From Actinomycetota bacterium (lineage in GTDB: Bacteria > Actinomycetota > UBA4738 > HRBIN12), in the NCBI GenBank assembly GCA_005885035.1, contig VAXZ01000118.1, positions 1-39,369 of the forward strand: 39,369 nt of DNA. The letters run 5' to 3'. How positions within the stretch are numbered: the first letter of the stretch is position 1; the number at the start of each line of letters is the position of its first letter. Both the position numbers and the translations under genes were made by a program. Below are positions 31,755 through 39,369 of the stretch, piece after piece. A model generated the notes under the pieces. That model was not told the DNA's origin and did not search any database. It saw nothing but the letters and a program-made list of their open reading frames with translations.

Positions 31755-34054
31755 CTATACCGGGTCCAGCGCCGACAGCACGTCGTCGATCGCCATGTCG
31801 GCAGCGCAGACGCTCGTGTCGGCCGCCCCGTAGAAGACGCGGATGTCGCCGTCCCCGAGGTCGACGTGTCCGCTGGGGAACACGACATCGCGCAGGAACC
31901 CATCGACCTCGTACTCCGCCTCCGGGGCCAGCAGGGGCCTGTCCGTGCGGGCGAGCACCTTCGTGGGATCGCCGGCATCCAGCAGCAGCGCGCCCACCCC
32001 GTACCGGTTGTCGCGGTCGGCGCCGTGGTAGATCTCGAGCCACCCTTCCCCCAGTGCACGAGGTCGTCGCTCTCGGACAGCCACAGACCGAGCACGCGAC
32101 CGAAGGATCCGGGCATCGGGCGCGTCAACGCGAGGTAGCGTCCCTCGAACTGCTCGGGGAACAGCACGACGTCCTTCTGGTCGGGCTCGAGCATCGTGCC
32201 GTGGCGTTCGAACGAGCGGAAGTCGGTGGTGGTCAGGCGTGCGGTCGTGATCCCCAGTCGGCTCACCGCGACGTAGGTGATGTGGAACACGTCGCCGAGC
32301 CGAGTGATCCGTGGGTCCTCGACGCCGTACTCCTCGAGCGGGGTCGCCGACACGATGGTCGGTTCGGGATCGATCGTGAAGTGGTTCCCGTCCGAGCTGC
32401 GCGCGACGCGCAGGTGTGAGATGTGCGAAAGGTAATCCGTGAACTCCGTCTGACCCTGGGTGAACCCCCCGGCCGTGTTCCGGTACCGGATCGTGCGTGG
32501 GTCGGACAGGTCGAGGCCCGGCAGGTCCCTCGGGACGTAGCCGATCACGATCTTCGGCGGCTCCTGTTGATGGTCGAAGAAGGCCATCCCGATCAGCTGC
32601 TCCGGACGGAGCCCGCCCGGGAGGGGAACGAGCCGAGGCTCGGGACCCGAGAGGTCGACCATCCGTGCGTCCGCACCCGGTTCGGGCTTCGGTCGCTCGG
32701 TCACGCGCACCAAGAGGACCGTCTCGTCGCCGACGGTCGCGACTCCCGGGTTGATCGTGGAGATGACCTCGAACCCCGGCTGGGGCTCCACGTCCCCAGG
32801 CTGGATCAACGGGTTCCCGCGCAGCCGGTGGGCGACCGTGAGCGGCTTCTCGCGCCGCCGCTCCTTCTGGACCGGCGGATGCTCTGCGACGAGCTCACGC
32901 ATCACATCGAGGAATCGGGCGCCCGTCTTCGGCCACGTCGCCTCGTTCGCGTAGCGGTACGCGGACTTCTCCAACCTGGCCTTGAGCTTCGGATCGTCCA
33001 AGATCGTGTTGACCGCGTCGGCGATCTGGTCGGCCGCCTGGAAGTCGACGAGGAGCCCTCGTTCTTCGGCGAGTGCTTCCTTCGCGTGCAGGTACGGCGT
33101 GGAGACGACGGCTTTCCCCGCGCCGAGCGCGTACGAGAGCGTTCCGCTCGTGATCTGGTTCGGGTCGAGGTACGGCGTGACGTACACGTCGGTGGCGAGC
33201 AGGTAATCGATGATGTCCCTCTGTTCGAGGTACTGGTTCACGAAGACGACGTTGTCGGTGAGGCCGAGCTCCTCGACGAGAGCGGTCAGTCGGTTGCGGT
33301 ACTCCTCGCCGCGCTGCTTGAGCAGCTCCGGGTGCGTCTGACCGGCGATCAGGTAGAGCGCGTCCGGATGCCGGGCGACGACCGCCGGCATCGCCTCGAT
33401 CACGTACTCGAGTCCCTTGCCGGGACCCACGAGACCGAAGGTTGACACGATCTGGCGGTGATCGAGACCGAGCTTCGCCTTAAGGCGGCGCCGCCCGATC
33501 GGCTCGATGTGGGGCATCCCGTGCGGGATCACCGTCGGGCGTTCCGCGATGCCGTAGACGTCGCGGAGGATGTCGACCGCGGTCTCCGCCATCACGGTGA
33601 GGCCGTGTGCGGCATCGGCGATCGATCGCACCGCTTCGCGAACCGCCGGCGACGGTTCGGGCAGCACCGTATGAAGGGTCACCAGGGCGGGCTTCTCGAG
33701 CTCGTCGAGGAACGGCGTTAGGTGGTCCTCGTAGGTGCCCTCGATCCAGTGGTCGCCCACCCAACCGCCGCCCTTCCACAGGCCGTAGAGACCGAACTCG
33801 TGCTGGACGCACACGACGTCGGCGTTCGACCGGTCGATCGCCCGGGCGGCCGCCCGGTAGGGCATGGGGGTGCCCTGCCGGATCCGCCACCGGACCTCGG
33901 ACCCGTAGGCACGCACCGAGTTGCGCTCGTCGATCGCCGCGATGCGGGCGCGGGTCGAGGGGTCCGCCTGGCGGATCGCGTGGATCAGATCCGAGGTGAA
34001 GGTCGCGATCCCACAGCGGCGGGGTGGGTAGGTGGAGACGAACGCGATGCGCAT
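31755..34054 (-). pseudogene. Frameshifted GT4 glycosyltransferase–GH130 fusion
   Basis: Residues ~1–395 form a GT4 glycosyltransferase: FVSTYPPRRCGIATFTSDL, VCVQHEFGLYGLW, VIPHGMPHIEP, TFGLVGPGKGLEYVIEAMP, and the donor-site loop DPNQITSGTLSYALGAGKAVV. From ~425 follows a five-bladed GH130-type domain (mannoside phosphorylase/mannosidase group): NPGVATVGDETVLLVRVTER, EEYGVEDPRITRLGDVFHITYV, LFPEQFEGRYLALTRP. At a run of five G (complement of 32048–32052), just after ESDDLVHWG, the frame breaks; the rest, EGWLEIYHGADRDNRYGVGA through GFLRDVVFPSGHVDLGDG, continues in another frame to the stop at 31755. Homologues normally have about 25–30 residues between those two pieces, so a deletion plus frameshift is likely. 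ATG 34054 follows TACCCT by nine bases. Confidence 0.8.
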
Positions 34055-34063
34055 ACGCACCAA

Positions 34064-34069
34064 AGGGTA
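34064..34069 (-). promoter_or_regulatory. -10 hexamer for a probable leaderless start (GT4–GH130 gene)
   Basis: On the minus strand TACCCT ends nine bases before ATG 34054, and there is no ribosome site. Confidence 0.35.
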
Positions 34070-34158
34070 GCGGAGAGGTCCTTCCTGTGGTGGGTGACGG
34101 CTTCCCCCGTGGTCCTGCGCACCTTGACTCCGCGAGTCAACCGGACTACCACGTACCC

Positions 34159-34557
34159 GTGCCCAGCGTCCTCGAGTCTCTCTCCAGCGTCCCGCTCTTC
34201 GCGAATCTCACTCCTCGACAGCTGCGCAAGGTCGCGCGGAACGCGAGTGAAGACTCGTACGCTGCCGGCAGCAGCATCGTTACGGAGGGCGGACGCACGG
34301 AGACACTCTTCGTCGTCCTGGAAGGGACCGCGAAGATCGTCCGGAACGGGCGTACCATCGCCCGGCGGAACCCCGGCGACTACTTCGGTGAGATCTCGAT
34401 GATCGATGGGCGCCGGCGAGCCGCCTCGGTGGTCGCGGACACGCCGATGCGCTGCCTCGTCCTGTACCACGACGGTCTTCGGAAGCTGGTGATGGATGAT
34501 CCGGGGATGGCCTGGAGTCTGCTCCTGACGCTCGCAGGGCGGGTTAGAGAAAGCTAG
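34159..34557 (+). CDS. Stand-alone cyclic-nucleotide-binding domain protein
   Basis: The product has 132 residues and consists almost wholly of one cNMP-binding beta-roll: VLESLSSVPLFANLTPRQLRKVA, YAAGSSIVTEGGRTETLFVVLEG, TAKIVRNGRTIARRNPGDYFGEISMIDGRRRAASVVADTPMRCLVL. The phosphate-binding cassette FGE…RAA is intact and closely resembles the protein-kinase-A type, so it should bind cAMP or cGMP. There is no DNA-binding domain, so it is not a CRP-like regulator. GTG 34159 starts the conserved region; upstream frame is open but not protein-like. It ends three bases from the convergent cyclase gene, which could supply its ligand. Confidence 0.86.
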   Translation: MPSVLESLSSVPLFANLTPRQLRKVARNASEDSYAAGSSIVTEGGRTETLFVVLEGTAKIVRNGRTIARRNPGDYFGEISMIDGRRRAASVVADTPMRCLVLYHDGLRKLVMDDPGMAWSLLLTLAGRVRES

Positions 34558-34560
34558 GGC

Positions 34561-35907
34561 TCAGTTCGGAGCGACAGCGTAGAGGTGCCAATCGCCGGGC
34601 ACACCCTTCAGCGTGTGGGCCCCTCGGTCTCGCAGATCGATCCCGGAGCCCACGACGAGATCCTTGACGGTGCTCGAGACTAGAACCTCGCTGGGGCCCG
34701 CAAGCGCGCCGACGCGCGCGCCGATCGCCACCGCCAGACCTGCGACGTCCCCGTCAGCGACCTCGATCTCTCCCGTATGCAACCCCGCCCGAACCTCGAT
34801 GCCCAACGCCGGCACCGCGGCGACGATCGCTTGCGCACATCTCACAGCTCGGCCGGGGCCGTCGAAGGTGGCGAGGAAGCCATCACCCATCTTTCGGATC
34901 TCACGGCCGTGGAACCGCGCGAGTTGCGCGCGGACGATCAGGTCGTGACCATCTTGCACCTTGCCCCAAGCCTGGTCGCCCATCGCGGCGCTCTGGCTCG
35001 TCGAATCCACGATGTCGGTGAACAGGACCGTCGCGAGGAGGCGATCGAATGCGGCTTGTTCGTGCTGGATCGATCCGAGGAAAGCACGGATCGCCTCGCT
35101 CAACTGATCGAGATCGCTCATCCACGCGACGCGACGCGCGCCAGGTAATGGGAGGAGCTTGGCTCCGGGGACACGCGACGCGACGTGTTCGGCCTCACCC
35201 TGATCACCGCGCTCTCCGTGGATGACCGCCGTCGGAACCTGGATCGCCGACAGGATGTCGCGAACATCGGTTTGTGCCCACATGCGATCGAAGGCGAGCA
35301 TGTCGCCCGGCGCCGCGGCGTAGCGTGCCCACTTCGCCGCCCACTGGAACAGTTCAGGGTCGTCCGGGTCGTTCCCATCGAGGAGGAGCGATATCTCTGC
35401 CCACTCGCGGCCGTAGCGCTCGCGGCCCCAGATCTCGGGGATGCGGCCGTGTTCCCTGGTCCAAGCATCTTCGGTCAACCCCCAGGGATAGTCGGGTGCC
35501 CACGTCATCCGAGCGTTCCCTCCATAGAGGATCAGCCCGGCCGACCGTTCCGGGTACGTGGCGGCGAACAGCGCAGCGAGAGCGGCACCATCACCGAGAC
35601 CAAGGAGCGTAGCTCGTTCGCTGCCGGCAGCGTCCATCACGGCTCGGATGTCGTCCATCCTGGCCTCGAGGTCGGGGACCCGACTGATCCGATCGGAAAG
35701 TCCGGTCCCCCGCTTGTCGAACAAGATCACGCGAGCGTCCTTCGCGAAGGAGCGCAGCATCTGGGCGATCCGCGGCTGTTCCCAATAGATCTCCAGATGG
35801 GAGACCCACGCGTGGACGACGATCAGATCGACGGGCCCATCTCCCAGCGTTTGATAAGCGATCCAGACGTCGTCGCTCGTCTTCGCGTACAGGGTCTCGG
35901 GGATCAC
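34561..35907 (-). CDS. Class III nucleotide cyclase fused to a pseudo-alpha/beta-hydrolase
   Basis: The product has 448 residues. Residues ~1–278 are an alpha/beta-hydrolase fold (IAYQTLGDGPVDLIVVH, FDKRGTGLSDR, YPERSAGLILYGG); residues ~285–448 are a class III adenylate/guanylate cyclase: metal Asp298 in LFTDIVDST, Asp342 and Lys339 in RKMGDGFLATF, GLHTGEIE, and Arg398 in VAIGARV. This is the Rv1900c-type layout. In the hydrolase part the nucleophile elbow reads GLGDG with Gly105 where Ser is expected (GxSxG), and PGARRVAW has Arg259 where the catalytic His of PGxDHxPW lies, so the domain is probably non-catalytic and may act as a ligand sensor that controls cyclase activity. The start is GTG 35907. 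Confidence 0.88.
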   Translation of the reverse strand: MIPETLYAKTSDDVWIAYQTLGDGPVDLIVVHAWVSHLEIYWEQPRIAQMLRSFAKDARVILFDKRGTGLSDRISRVPDLEARMDDIRAVMDAAGSERATLLGLGDGAALAALFAATYPERSAGLILYGGNARMTWAPDYPWGLTEDAWTREHGRIPEIWGRERYGREWAEISLLLDGNDPDDPELFQWAAKWARYAAAPGDMLAFDRMWAQTDVRDILSAIQVPTAVIHGERGDQGEAEHVASRVPGAKLLPLPGARRVAWMSDLDQLSEAIRAFLGSIQHEQAAFDRLLATVLFTDIVDSTSQSAAMGDQAWGKVQDGHDLIVRAQLARFHGREIRKMGDGFLATFDGPGRAVRCAQAIVAAVPALGIEVRAGLHTGEIEVADGDVAGLAVAIGARVGALAGPSEVLVSSTVKDLVVGSGIDLRDRGAHTLKGVPGDWHLYAVAPN

Positions 35908-35990
35908 TGGTCGAGTCTCGGGCTTGGACCGTCTCGCCTACAACCCCCCCTTACTCGCGGAACACGCTCATCCGATGTCGCGGGTGTCGT

Positions 35991-36013
35991 GCCGCTCGTT
36001 TCAAGCGAGCGGC
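35991..36013 (-). terminator. Hairpin across the tryptophanase stop codon
   Basis: GCCGCTCG (35991–35998) and CGAGCGGC (36006–36013) form a perfect eight-base stem with a seven-base loop that holds the TGA stop of the tryptophanase gene. There is no T-run after it on the minus strand, so intrinsic termination is doubtful; it may shield the 3' end. Confidence 0.3.
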
Positions 36014-37380
36014 TCGAATCGCGCGGTGAAGTGCCTGAGCCGGGATGCTTGCTCGACGATCTTGTAGCCAGGGAGCTCGTTCGCCTGTGCCGCTACGTCG
36101 GTCACGACCTCGATCACGTAATCGACGTGACTCTGCGTATACGTGCGCCGAGGGATCGCGAGCCGGACGAGATCCGTCGCGGCCGGCTCCTCGGTGCCGT
36201 CTGGCTTCATCCCGAACATCACCGTTCCGATCTCGCATCCCCTTATCCCGCCGGCTTCATAGAGGGCCACCGCCAGTGCCTGGCCGGGGTACCGCAGCGG
36301 TGGAACGTGGGGGAGGAGGGCGCGCGCGTCCAGGTAGACGGCGTGCCCGCCTGCGGGTCGAACGATCGGCACGCCGGCCGCCACCAACGCATCGGACAGG
36401 TACTCGATCGAGCGGGTCCGGTACCGGAGGTAGTGCTCGTCGAGGCACTCGCGCAGCCCCTGCGCGATCGCCTCTAGATCGCGGCCGGCGAGCCCGCCGT
36501 AGGTTGGGAACCCCTCGGTCAGGATCAACAGGTTGCGGCACTGTTCGGCCCACGCGTCGTCGCGCAGCGCGAGCCAGCCGCCGATGTTCGCCATCGGATC
36601 CTTCTTCGCCGACATCGTCATGCCGTCGGCGAGCGACGCCATCTCCCGGACGATGTCGGGCACGTCCCGCCCGTCCTGCCCCGCTTCGCGCGTCTTGATG
36701 AACCACGCGTTCTCCGCGAACCGGCACGCGTCGAGGAACAGCGGCACCCCGAAGCGATCGCAGAGCGACCGGACGCTGCGCAGGTTCTCCAGCGAGACGG
36801 GCTGCCCCCCGCCGGAGTTGTTCGTCACGGTGACGAACACGACGGGGATATCCGCCGCTCGTTCGACGAGGAGCTTCTCGAGCGCCTCGAGATCCATGTT
36901 GCCCTTGAAGGGATGCAGCGCCGCCGGATCGCGACCCTCGGGGATCACGAGGTCGACCGCCTCGGCCCCCGTGAACTCGACGTTCGCACGTGTCGTGTCG
37001 AAATGCGTGTTGTTCGGAACGATGTTCCCCGGGCCGGCGATGGCGGAGAACAGGATCTTCTCGGCGGCACGCCCCTGATGCGTCGGGATCACGTGCGGGA
37101 ACGGGAACAGCTCCTGTACCGCTCCGAGGAAGACGAACCACGAGGGCGACCCCGCGTAGCTCTCGTCGCCGTGTTGGACCGCCGCCCATTGATCGCGGCT
37201 CATCGCGCCCGTCCCAGAATCGGTGAGCAGGTCGATCAGGACGTCGTCGGCGTGGAGGTTGAACAGGTTGTACCCGGCATCGCGGATCTTCGTCCGGCGC
37301 TCCCGGTCGCTGAGGAACCGGAGCGGCTCGACGGAGTGGATCCGGAACGGCTCGATGATCGTGCGGTACCGCTCGGACAC
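36001..37380 (-). CDS. tnaA: Tryptophanase (PLP-dependent beta-eliminating lyase)
   Basis: The product has 459 residues, close to the 460–475 of tryptophanase and tyrosine phenol-lyase. PLP binding is clear: Lys260 in MTMSAKKDPMANIGGW forms the Schiff base, and LFLDACRFAENAWFI holds the cofactor Asp. TnaA splits tryptophan to indole, pyruvate and ammonia. Arg381, which binds the tyrosine ring in tyrosine phenol-lyases (MERG), is Ile384 here (CEIG, like VEIG in TnaA), which favours tryptophan. The stretch PTYGGLAGRDLEAIA looks more like the tyrosine enzyme, so some doubt remains. The ending ASRLRHFTARFEPL matches the family. GTG 37380 follows a near-consensus TATCAT by six bases. No TnaB permease or TnaC leader is present. 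Confidence 0.9.
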   Translation of the reverse strand: MSERYRTIIEPFRIHSVEPLRFLSDRERRTKIRDAGYNLFNLHADDVLIDLLTDSGTGAMSRDQWAAVQHGDESYAGSPSWFVFLGAVQELFPFPHVIPTHQGRAAEKILFSAIAGPGNIVPNNTHFDTTRANVEFTGAEAVDLVIPEGRDPAALHPFKGNMDLEALEKLLVERAADIPVVFVTVTNNSGGGQPVSLENLRSVRSLCDRFGVPLFLDACRFAENAWFIKTREAGQDGRDVPDIVREMASLADGMTMSAKKDPMANIGGWLALRDDAWAEQCRNLLILTEGFPTYGGLAGRDLEAIAQGLRECLDEHYLRYRTRSIEYLSDALVAAGVPIVRPAGGHAVYLDARALLPHVPPLRYPGQALAVALYEAGGIRGCEIGTVMFGMKPDGTEEPAATDLVRLAIPRRTYTQSHVDYVIEVVTDVAAQANELPGYKIVEQASRLRHFTARFEPLA

Positions 37381-37386
37381 GCCGGG

Positions 37387-37392
37387 ATGATA
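37387..37392 (-). promoter_or_regulatory. -10 hexamer for a probable leaderless start (tryptophanase)
   Basis: On the minus strand TATCAT, the best -10 match among the probable leaderless starts, ends six bases before the GTG start at 37380. No ribosome site is present. Confidence 0.5.
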
Positions 37393-37402
37393 GGTCGCCG
37401 GC

Positions 37403-38296
37403 TCAGAAGAAGGTGCGGCGTTCCAGCTTCGGGCCGAACCTGGGGGCCGTGATGCCGCTCGCCTCCAGGAGCAGTTGCACGCGGCCGCGTTGCCCGCGGT
37501 ACGGCTCGAGCAGCTCGAGCATCCGGTCGTCGGTGCCGCGCGTCTCGCCCGCGAGCGCCCACGCGACGATGTTCGGCAGGTGGAAGTCGCCGACCGAGAC
37601 GGCGTCGGGATCTCCGAGCGCGAGCCGCGCGACCTCGGCCTCGGTCCACGGACCCACGCCGGGCAGTCTCCGGAGCCACGAACGCGCTTCGTTGAACGGC
37701 GCGCCGGCCAGCGCGGCGATCTTCTTCGGGTGGCGCGCGACCTCGCGGAGCGTGGCCGCGCGCGTGCCGGTGACCCCGAGCCGCGTCAGCTCCGACGGTG
37801 GGAGCGACGCCACCCGCTCGGCATCGGGAGGCAGGCGGAGACCATGATCGCCGGGCGCCTCGTCCGCCGTCATCCGGACGACCCGACGCCATGCGGTCCG
37901 AGCCTCGGTCCCCATGACCTTCTGCTCCAGGACGGCCGCGACGAGCACAGGGAACGGGTCCGCCCGCGTGAGGAGGACGGTGCGGTGATCGCGCCACGCG
38001 AGCGCGACCATGGGATCCCGTGCAACGAACGACGTCGGGTCATCGAAGGAGCCGACCGCACCCGGCGCGTCGACGGCGACCGCGCACTCGGCGCCGGGGC
38101 CCCACGCCTCCGCCTCGATCGTGGAGATCGCCGACTGGCGCAGTTTCATCGTCGCCGGCCCGTCCGGCGTCCGTACCGCGCGCCACACGGTCCCGCCCTC
38201 GACCCGTGCGGTCGGGTCACCGGTCCCACGGATCAGAGGGAAGATCGTCCGTCGGAGATCGACGGGGTGCTGCAGTTCGATCCGACGGACGGTCAT
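37403..38296 (-). CDS. AlkA-type DNA-3-methyladenine glycosylase
   Basis: The product has 297 residues. The N-terminal ~110 residues resemble the AlkA N-domain (PVDLRRTIFPLIRGTGDPT). The C-terminal part is an HhH-GPD domain: VLVAAVLEQKVMGTEARTAW, LGVTGTRAATLREVA, the hairpin LRRLPGVGPWTEAEVARLAL, and the catalytic Asp in SVGDFHLPNIVAW. The enzyme flips and removes alkylated bases in the first step of base-excision repair. ATG 38296 is chosen over GTG/ATG codons further upstream, which would overlap the divergent rlmN start. The gene shares a 28-base intergenic region with rlmN. Confidence 0.85.
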   Translation of the reverse strand: MTVRRIELQHPVDLRRTIFPLIRGTGDPTARVEGGTVWRAVRTPDGPATMKLRQSAISTIEAEAWGPGAECAVAVDAPGAVGSFDDPTSFVARDPMVALAWRDHRTVLLTRADPFPVLVAAVLEQKVMGTEARTAWRRVVRMTADEAPGDHGLRLPPDAERVASLPPSELTRLGVTGTRAATLREVARHPKKIAALAGAPFNEARSWLRRLPGVGPWTEAEVARLALGDPDAVSVGDFHLPNIVAWALAGETRGTDDRMLELLEPYRGQRGRVQLLLEASGITAPRFGPKLERRTFF

Positions 38297-38306
38297 GGCG
38301 CCGCTC

Positions 38307-38316
38307 AGCGTACGCT
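38307..38316. promoter_or_regulatory. Palindromic bidirectional -10 element
   Basis: AGCGTACGCT is a perfect ten-base palindrome that gives TACGCT on both strands, the two hexamers sharing the central TA. On the plus strand it ends eight bases before ATG 38325 (rlmN), and on the minus strand ten bases before ATG 38296 (glycosylase). Neither gene has a Shine-Dalgarno. Confidence 0.55.
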
Positions 38317-38324
38317 CGTTCGCG

Positions 38325-39368
38325 ATGTCCACCGTCTACGACCTGTCGTTCGACCAACTGGCGGAGCGACTCGCCAGCTGGGGCGAACCCTCGTTCCGCG
38401 CCAGGCAGGTGTGGACGCAGCTCTGGAAGCGCGGGGCGACCTACGAGGAGATGTCTGACGTTTCGCCGGCGCTCCGGGAGCGCCTGACGGGTGCGCTTCC
38501 GATCGGCGTCGAGCTCCTGGATGAGCGGACCGCCGACCGGGGCGCGACCCGCAAGGCGCTTCTCAGGCTCGGCGGGACGCACGTGATCGAGGCCGTCCTG
38601 ATGGGGTATCGAGACCGCGTCACGGTCTGCGTGTCGTCGCAGGCCGGCTGCGCGATGGGGTGCACCTTCTGCGCGACGGGCCAGATGGGTCTTCGCAACA
38701 ACCTGACCGTGGGCGAGATCGCGTCGCAGGTGGTGTGGGGCCGGCGGGAAGCGGGCAGACTGCCGGCCGCGACCCCGCAGCGCCTCAGCAACGTCGTCTT
38801 CATGGGCATGGGAGAACCCCTCGCGAACGAGCGTCACGTCTTCGGAGCGCTCGCGAAGCTGACCCAGCGCGATGGCTTCGGGATGGGCGCGCGTCATCTC
38901 ACAGTGTCGACCGTCGGGATCGCGCCGGGGATCCGCCGGCTCGCGTACGCTCATCCGCAGGTCGGTCTGGCTGTGAGCTTCCACGCCGCGAGCGATGAGC
39001 TCCGCGACCAGATTGTGCCACCCAACCACCGCTATCCGCTCGCTGCGGTGGAGGAGGCGATCGCCGCATGGCGTTCGGCGACGCGCCGGCGCCCGTCGAT
39101 CGAATGGGCCCTGATCGATCACGTCAACGACACCGTCGAACAGGCCGAGCTGCTGGCACCGATCGCGAGGCGCCTCCACGCGCACGTGAACCTGATCCCG
39201 CTCAACCCGACGCCGGGGTATCCCGTCGTCGGGTCGCCACCGGCGCGGATCCGGACGTTCGTAACTGCGCTCGAGCGGGCCGGCGTCAACGTCACCGTCC
39301 GCGACACGCGGGGACGAGATATCGACGCCGCGTGCGGCCAATTGGCTCTGTCGGCCGTCGGTCGTTAG
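38325..39368 (+). CDS. rlmN: Dual-specificity 23S rRNA/tRNA adenine-C2 methyltransferase
   Basis: The product has 347 residues and is complete. RlmN is a radical-SAM enzyme that adds a methyl group to C2 of A2503 in 23S rRNA and of A37 in some tRNAs. The iron-sulfur motif is C109-AMG-C113-TF-C116; the acid/base Cys102 in VCVSSQAGC lies seven residues before it, and the methyl-carrying Cys337 is in RDIDAACGQL. Other marks are FRARQVWTQLW, VVFMGMGEPLAN, LTVSTVGIAPGIRRLA, VSFHAASDELRDQIVP, LIPLNPTPG and TVRDTRGRDI. Frame is open upstream to 38010, but ATG 38325 is the standard start and lies eight bases after TACGCT. The stop is the last codon before the window end. Confidence 0.96.
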   Translation: MSTVYDLSFDQLAERLASWGEPSFRARQVWTQLWKRGATYEEMSDVSPALRERLTGALPIGVELLDERTADRGATRKALLRLGGTHVIEAVLMGYRDRVTVCVSSQAGCAMGCTFCATGQMGLRNNLTVGEIASQVVWGRREAGRLPAATPQRLSNVVFMGMGEPLANERHVFGALAKLTQRDGFGMGARHLTVSTVGIAPGIRRLAYAHPQVGLAVSFHAASDELRDQIVPPNHRYPLAAVEEAIAAWRSATRRRPSIEWALIDHVNDTVEQAELLAPIARRLHAHVNLIPLNPTPGYPVVGSPPARIRTFVTALERAGVNVTVRDTRGRDIDAACGQLALSAVGR

Positions 39369-39369
39369 G

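Overview
The window is GC-rich, densely coded DNA that looks actinobacterial (Actinomycetota). The evidence is a DUF222–HNH gene behind a perfect LexA box of the TCGAAC-N4-GTTCGA type used by actinobacteria, an LLM-class flavin/F420-type oxidoreductase, DrrAB-like ABC genes, GTG starts and strong GC bias at third codon positions. It carries no rRNA, tRNA, CRISPR, IS element or phage module that I can see. No gene-free stretch reaches 300 bases, and most gaps are under 120 bases. The mix of housekeeping and accessory genes fits an ordinary chromosomal segment, possibly of an uncultured lineage. I cannot place it below phylum.

Layout. 1–4150: end of a trehalose-6-phosphate-synthase-like gene, a membrane-anchored YceI protein, then a tight operon of a small SHOCT membrane protein, an OmpR-type regulator and a sensor kinase. 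4229–5455: LexA-box-controlled HNH endonuclease-like gene. 5480–10159 (minus): MacB/LolD-type ABC ATPase and permease, then a large secreted beta-propeller/phosphoesterase. 10265–12642: MarR regulator divergent from a DrrAB-type exporter, with a palindrome between them. 12666–17387: PBP4-type lipoprotein, small membrane protein, Calx-beta surface protein and von Willebrand A membrane protein. 17398–21371: YbaK-type deacylase divergent from hutU–hutI–PAP2 phosphatase. 21378–23479: LLM oxidoreductase and a secreted coiled-coil/lysozyme-like protein. 23499–26264 (minus): DUF1801 protein, flap-type exonuclease, McrB-like AAA ATPase and a short unknown partner. 26375–28172: a frameshifted two-helix membrane protein, and an ECF sigma factor followed by its damaged partner gene. 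28236–34054: OsmC, a beta-lactamase-fold hydrolase preceded by a tiny overlapping leader ORF, a TauE/SafE transporter, an (alpha/alpha)6-type sugar protein and a broken GT4–GH130 fusion. 34159–35907: a stand-alone cyclic-nucleotide-binding protein tail to tail with a class III cyclase fused to an alpha/beta-hydrolase fold lacking its catalytic Ser and His. 36001–39368: tryptophanase, AlkA-type DNA glycosylase and RlmN.

The main themes are these. (1) About ten genes or reading frames have a TANNNT hexamer 6–9 bases before the start codon and no Shine-Dalgarno, the pattern of leaderless mRNAs, while other genes carry strong AGGAGG sites. (2) Two divergent gene pairs have back-to-back -10 hexamers that share a central TA. 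(3) Three genes in 26.3–32.1 kb carry frameshifts, and two of them also seem to lack an internal segment. Either this stretch is decaying or it contains assembly errors. (4) The best candidates for unusual biology are the pseudo-hydrolase/cyclase with its cNMP-binding neighbour, the McrB-like ATPase with a short partner next to a 5' nuclease, and the SOS-controlled HNH gene.
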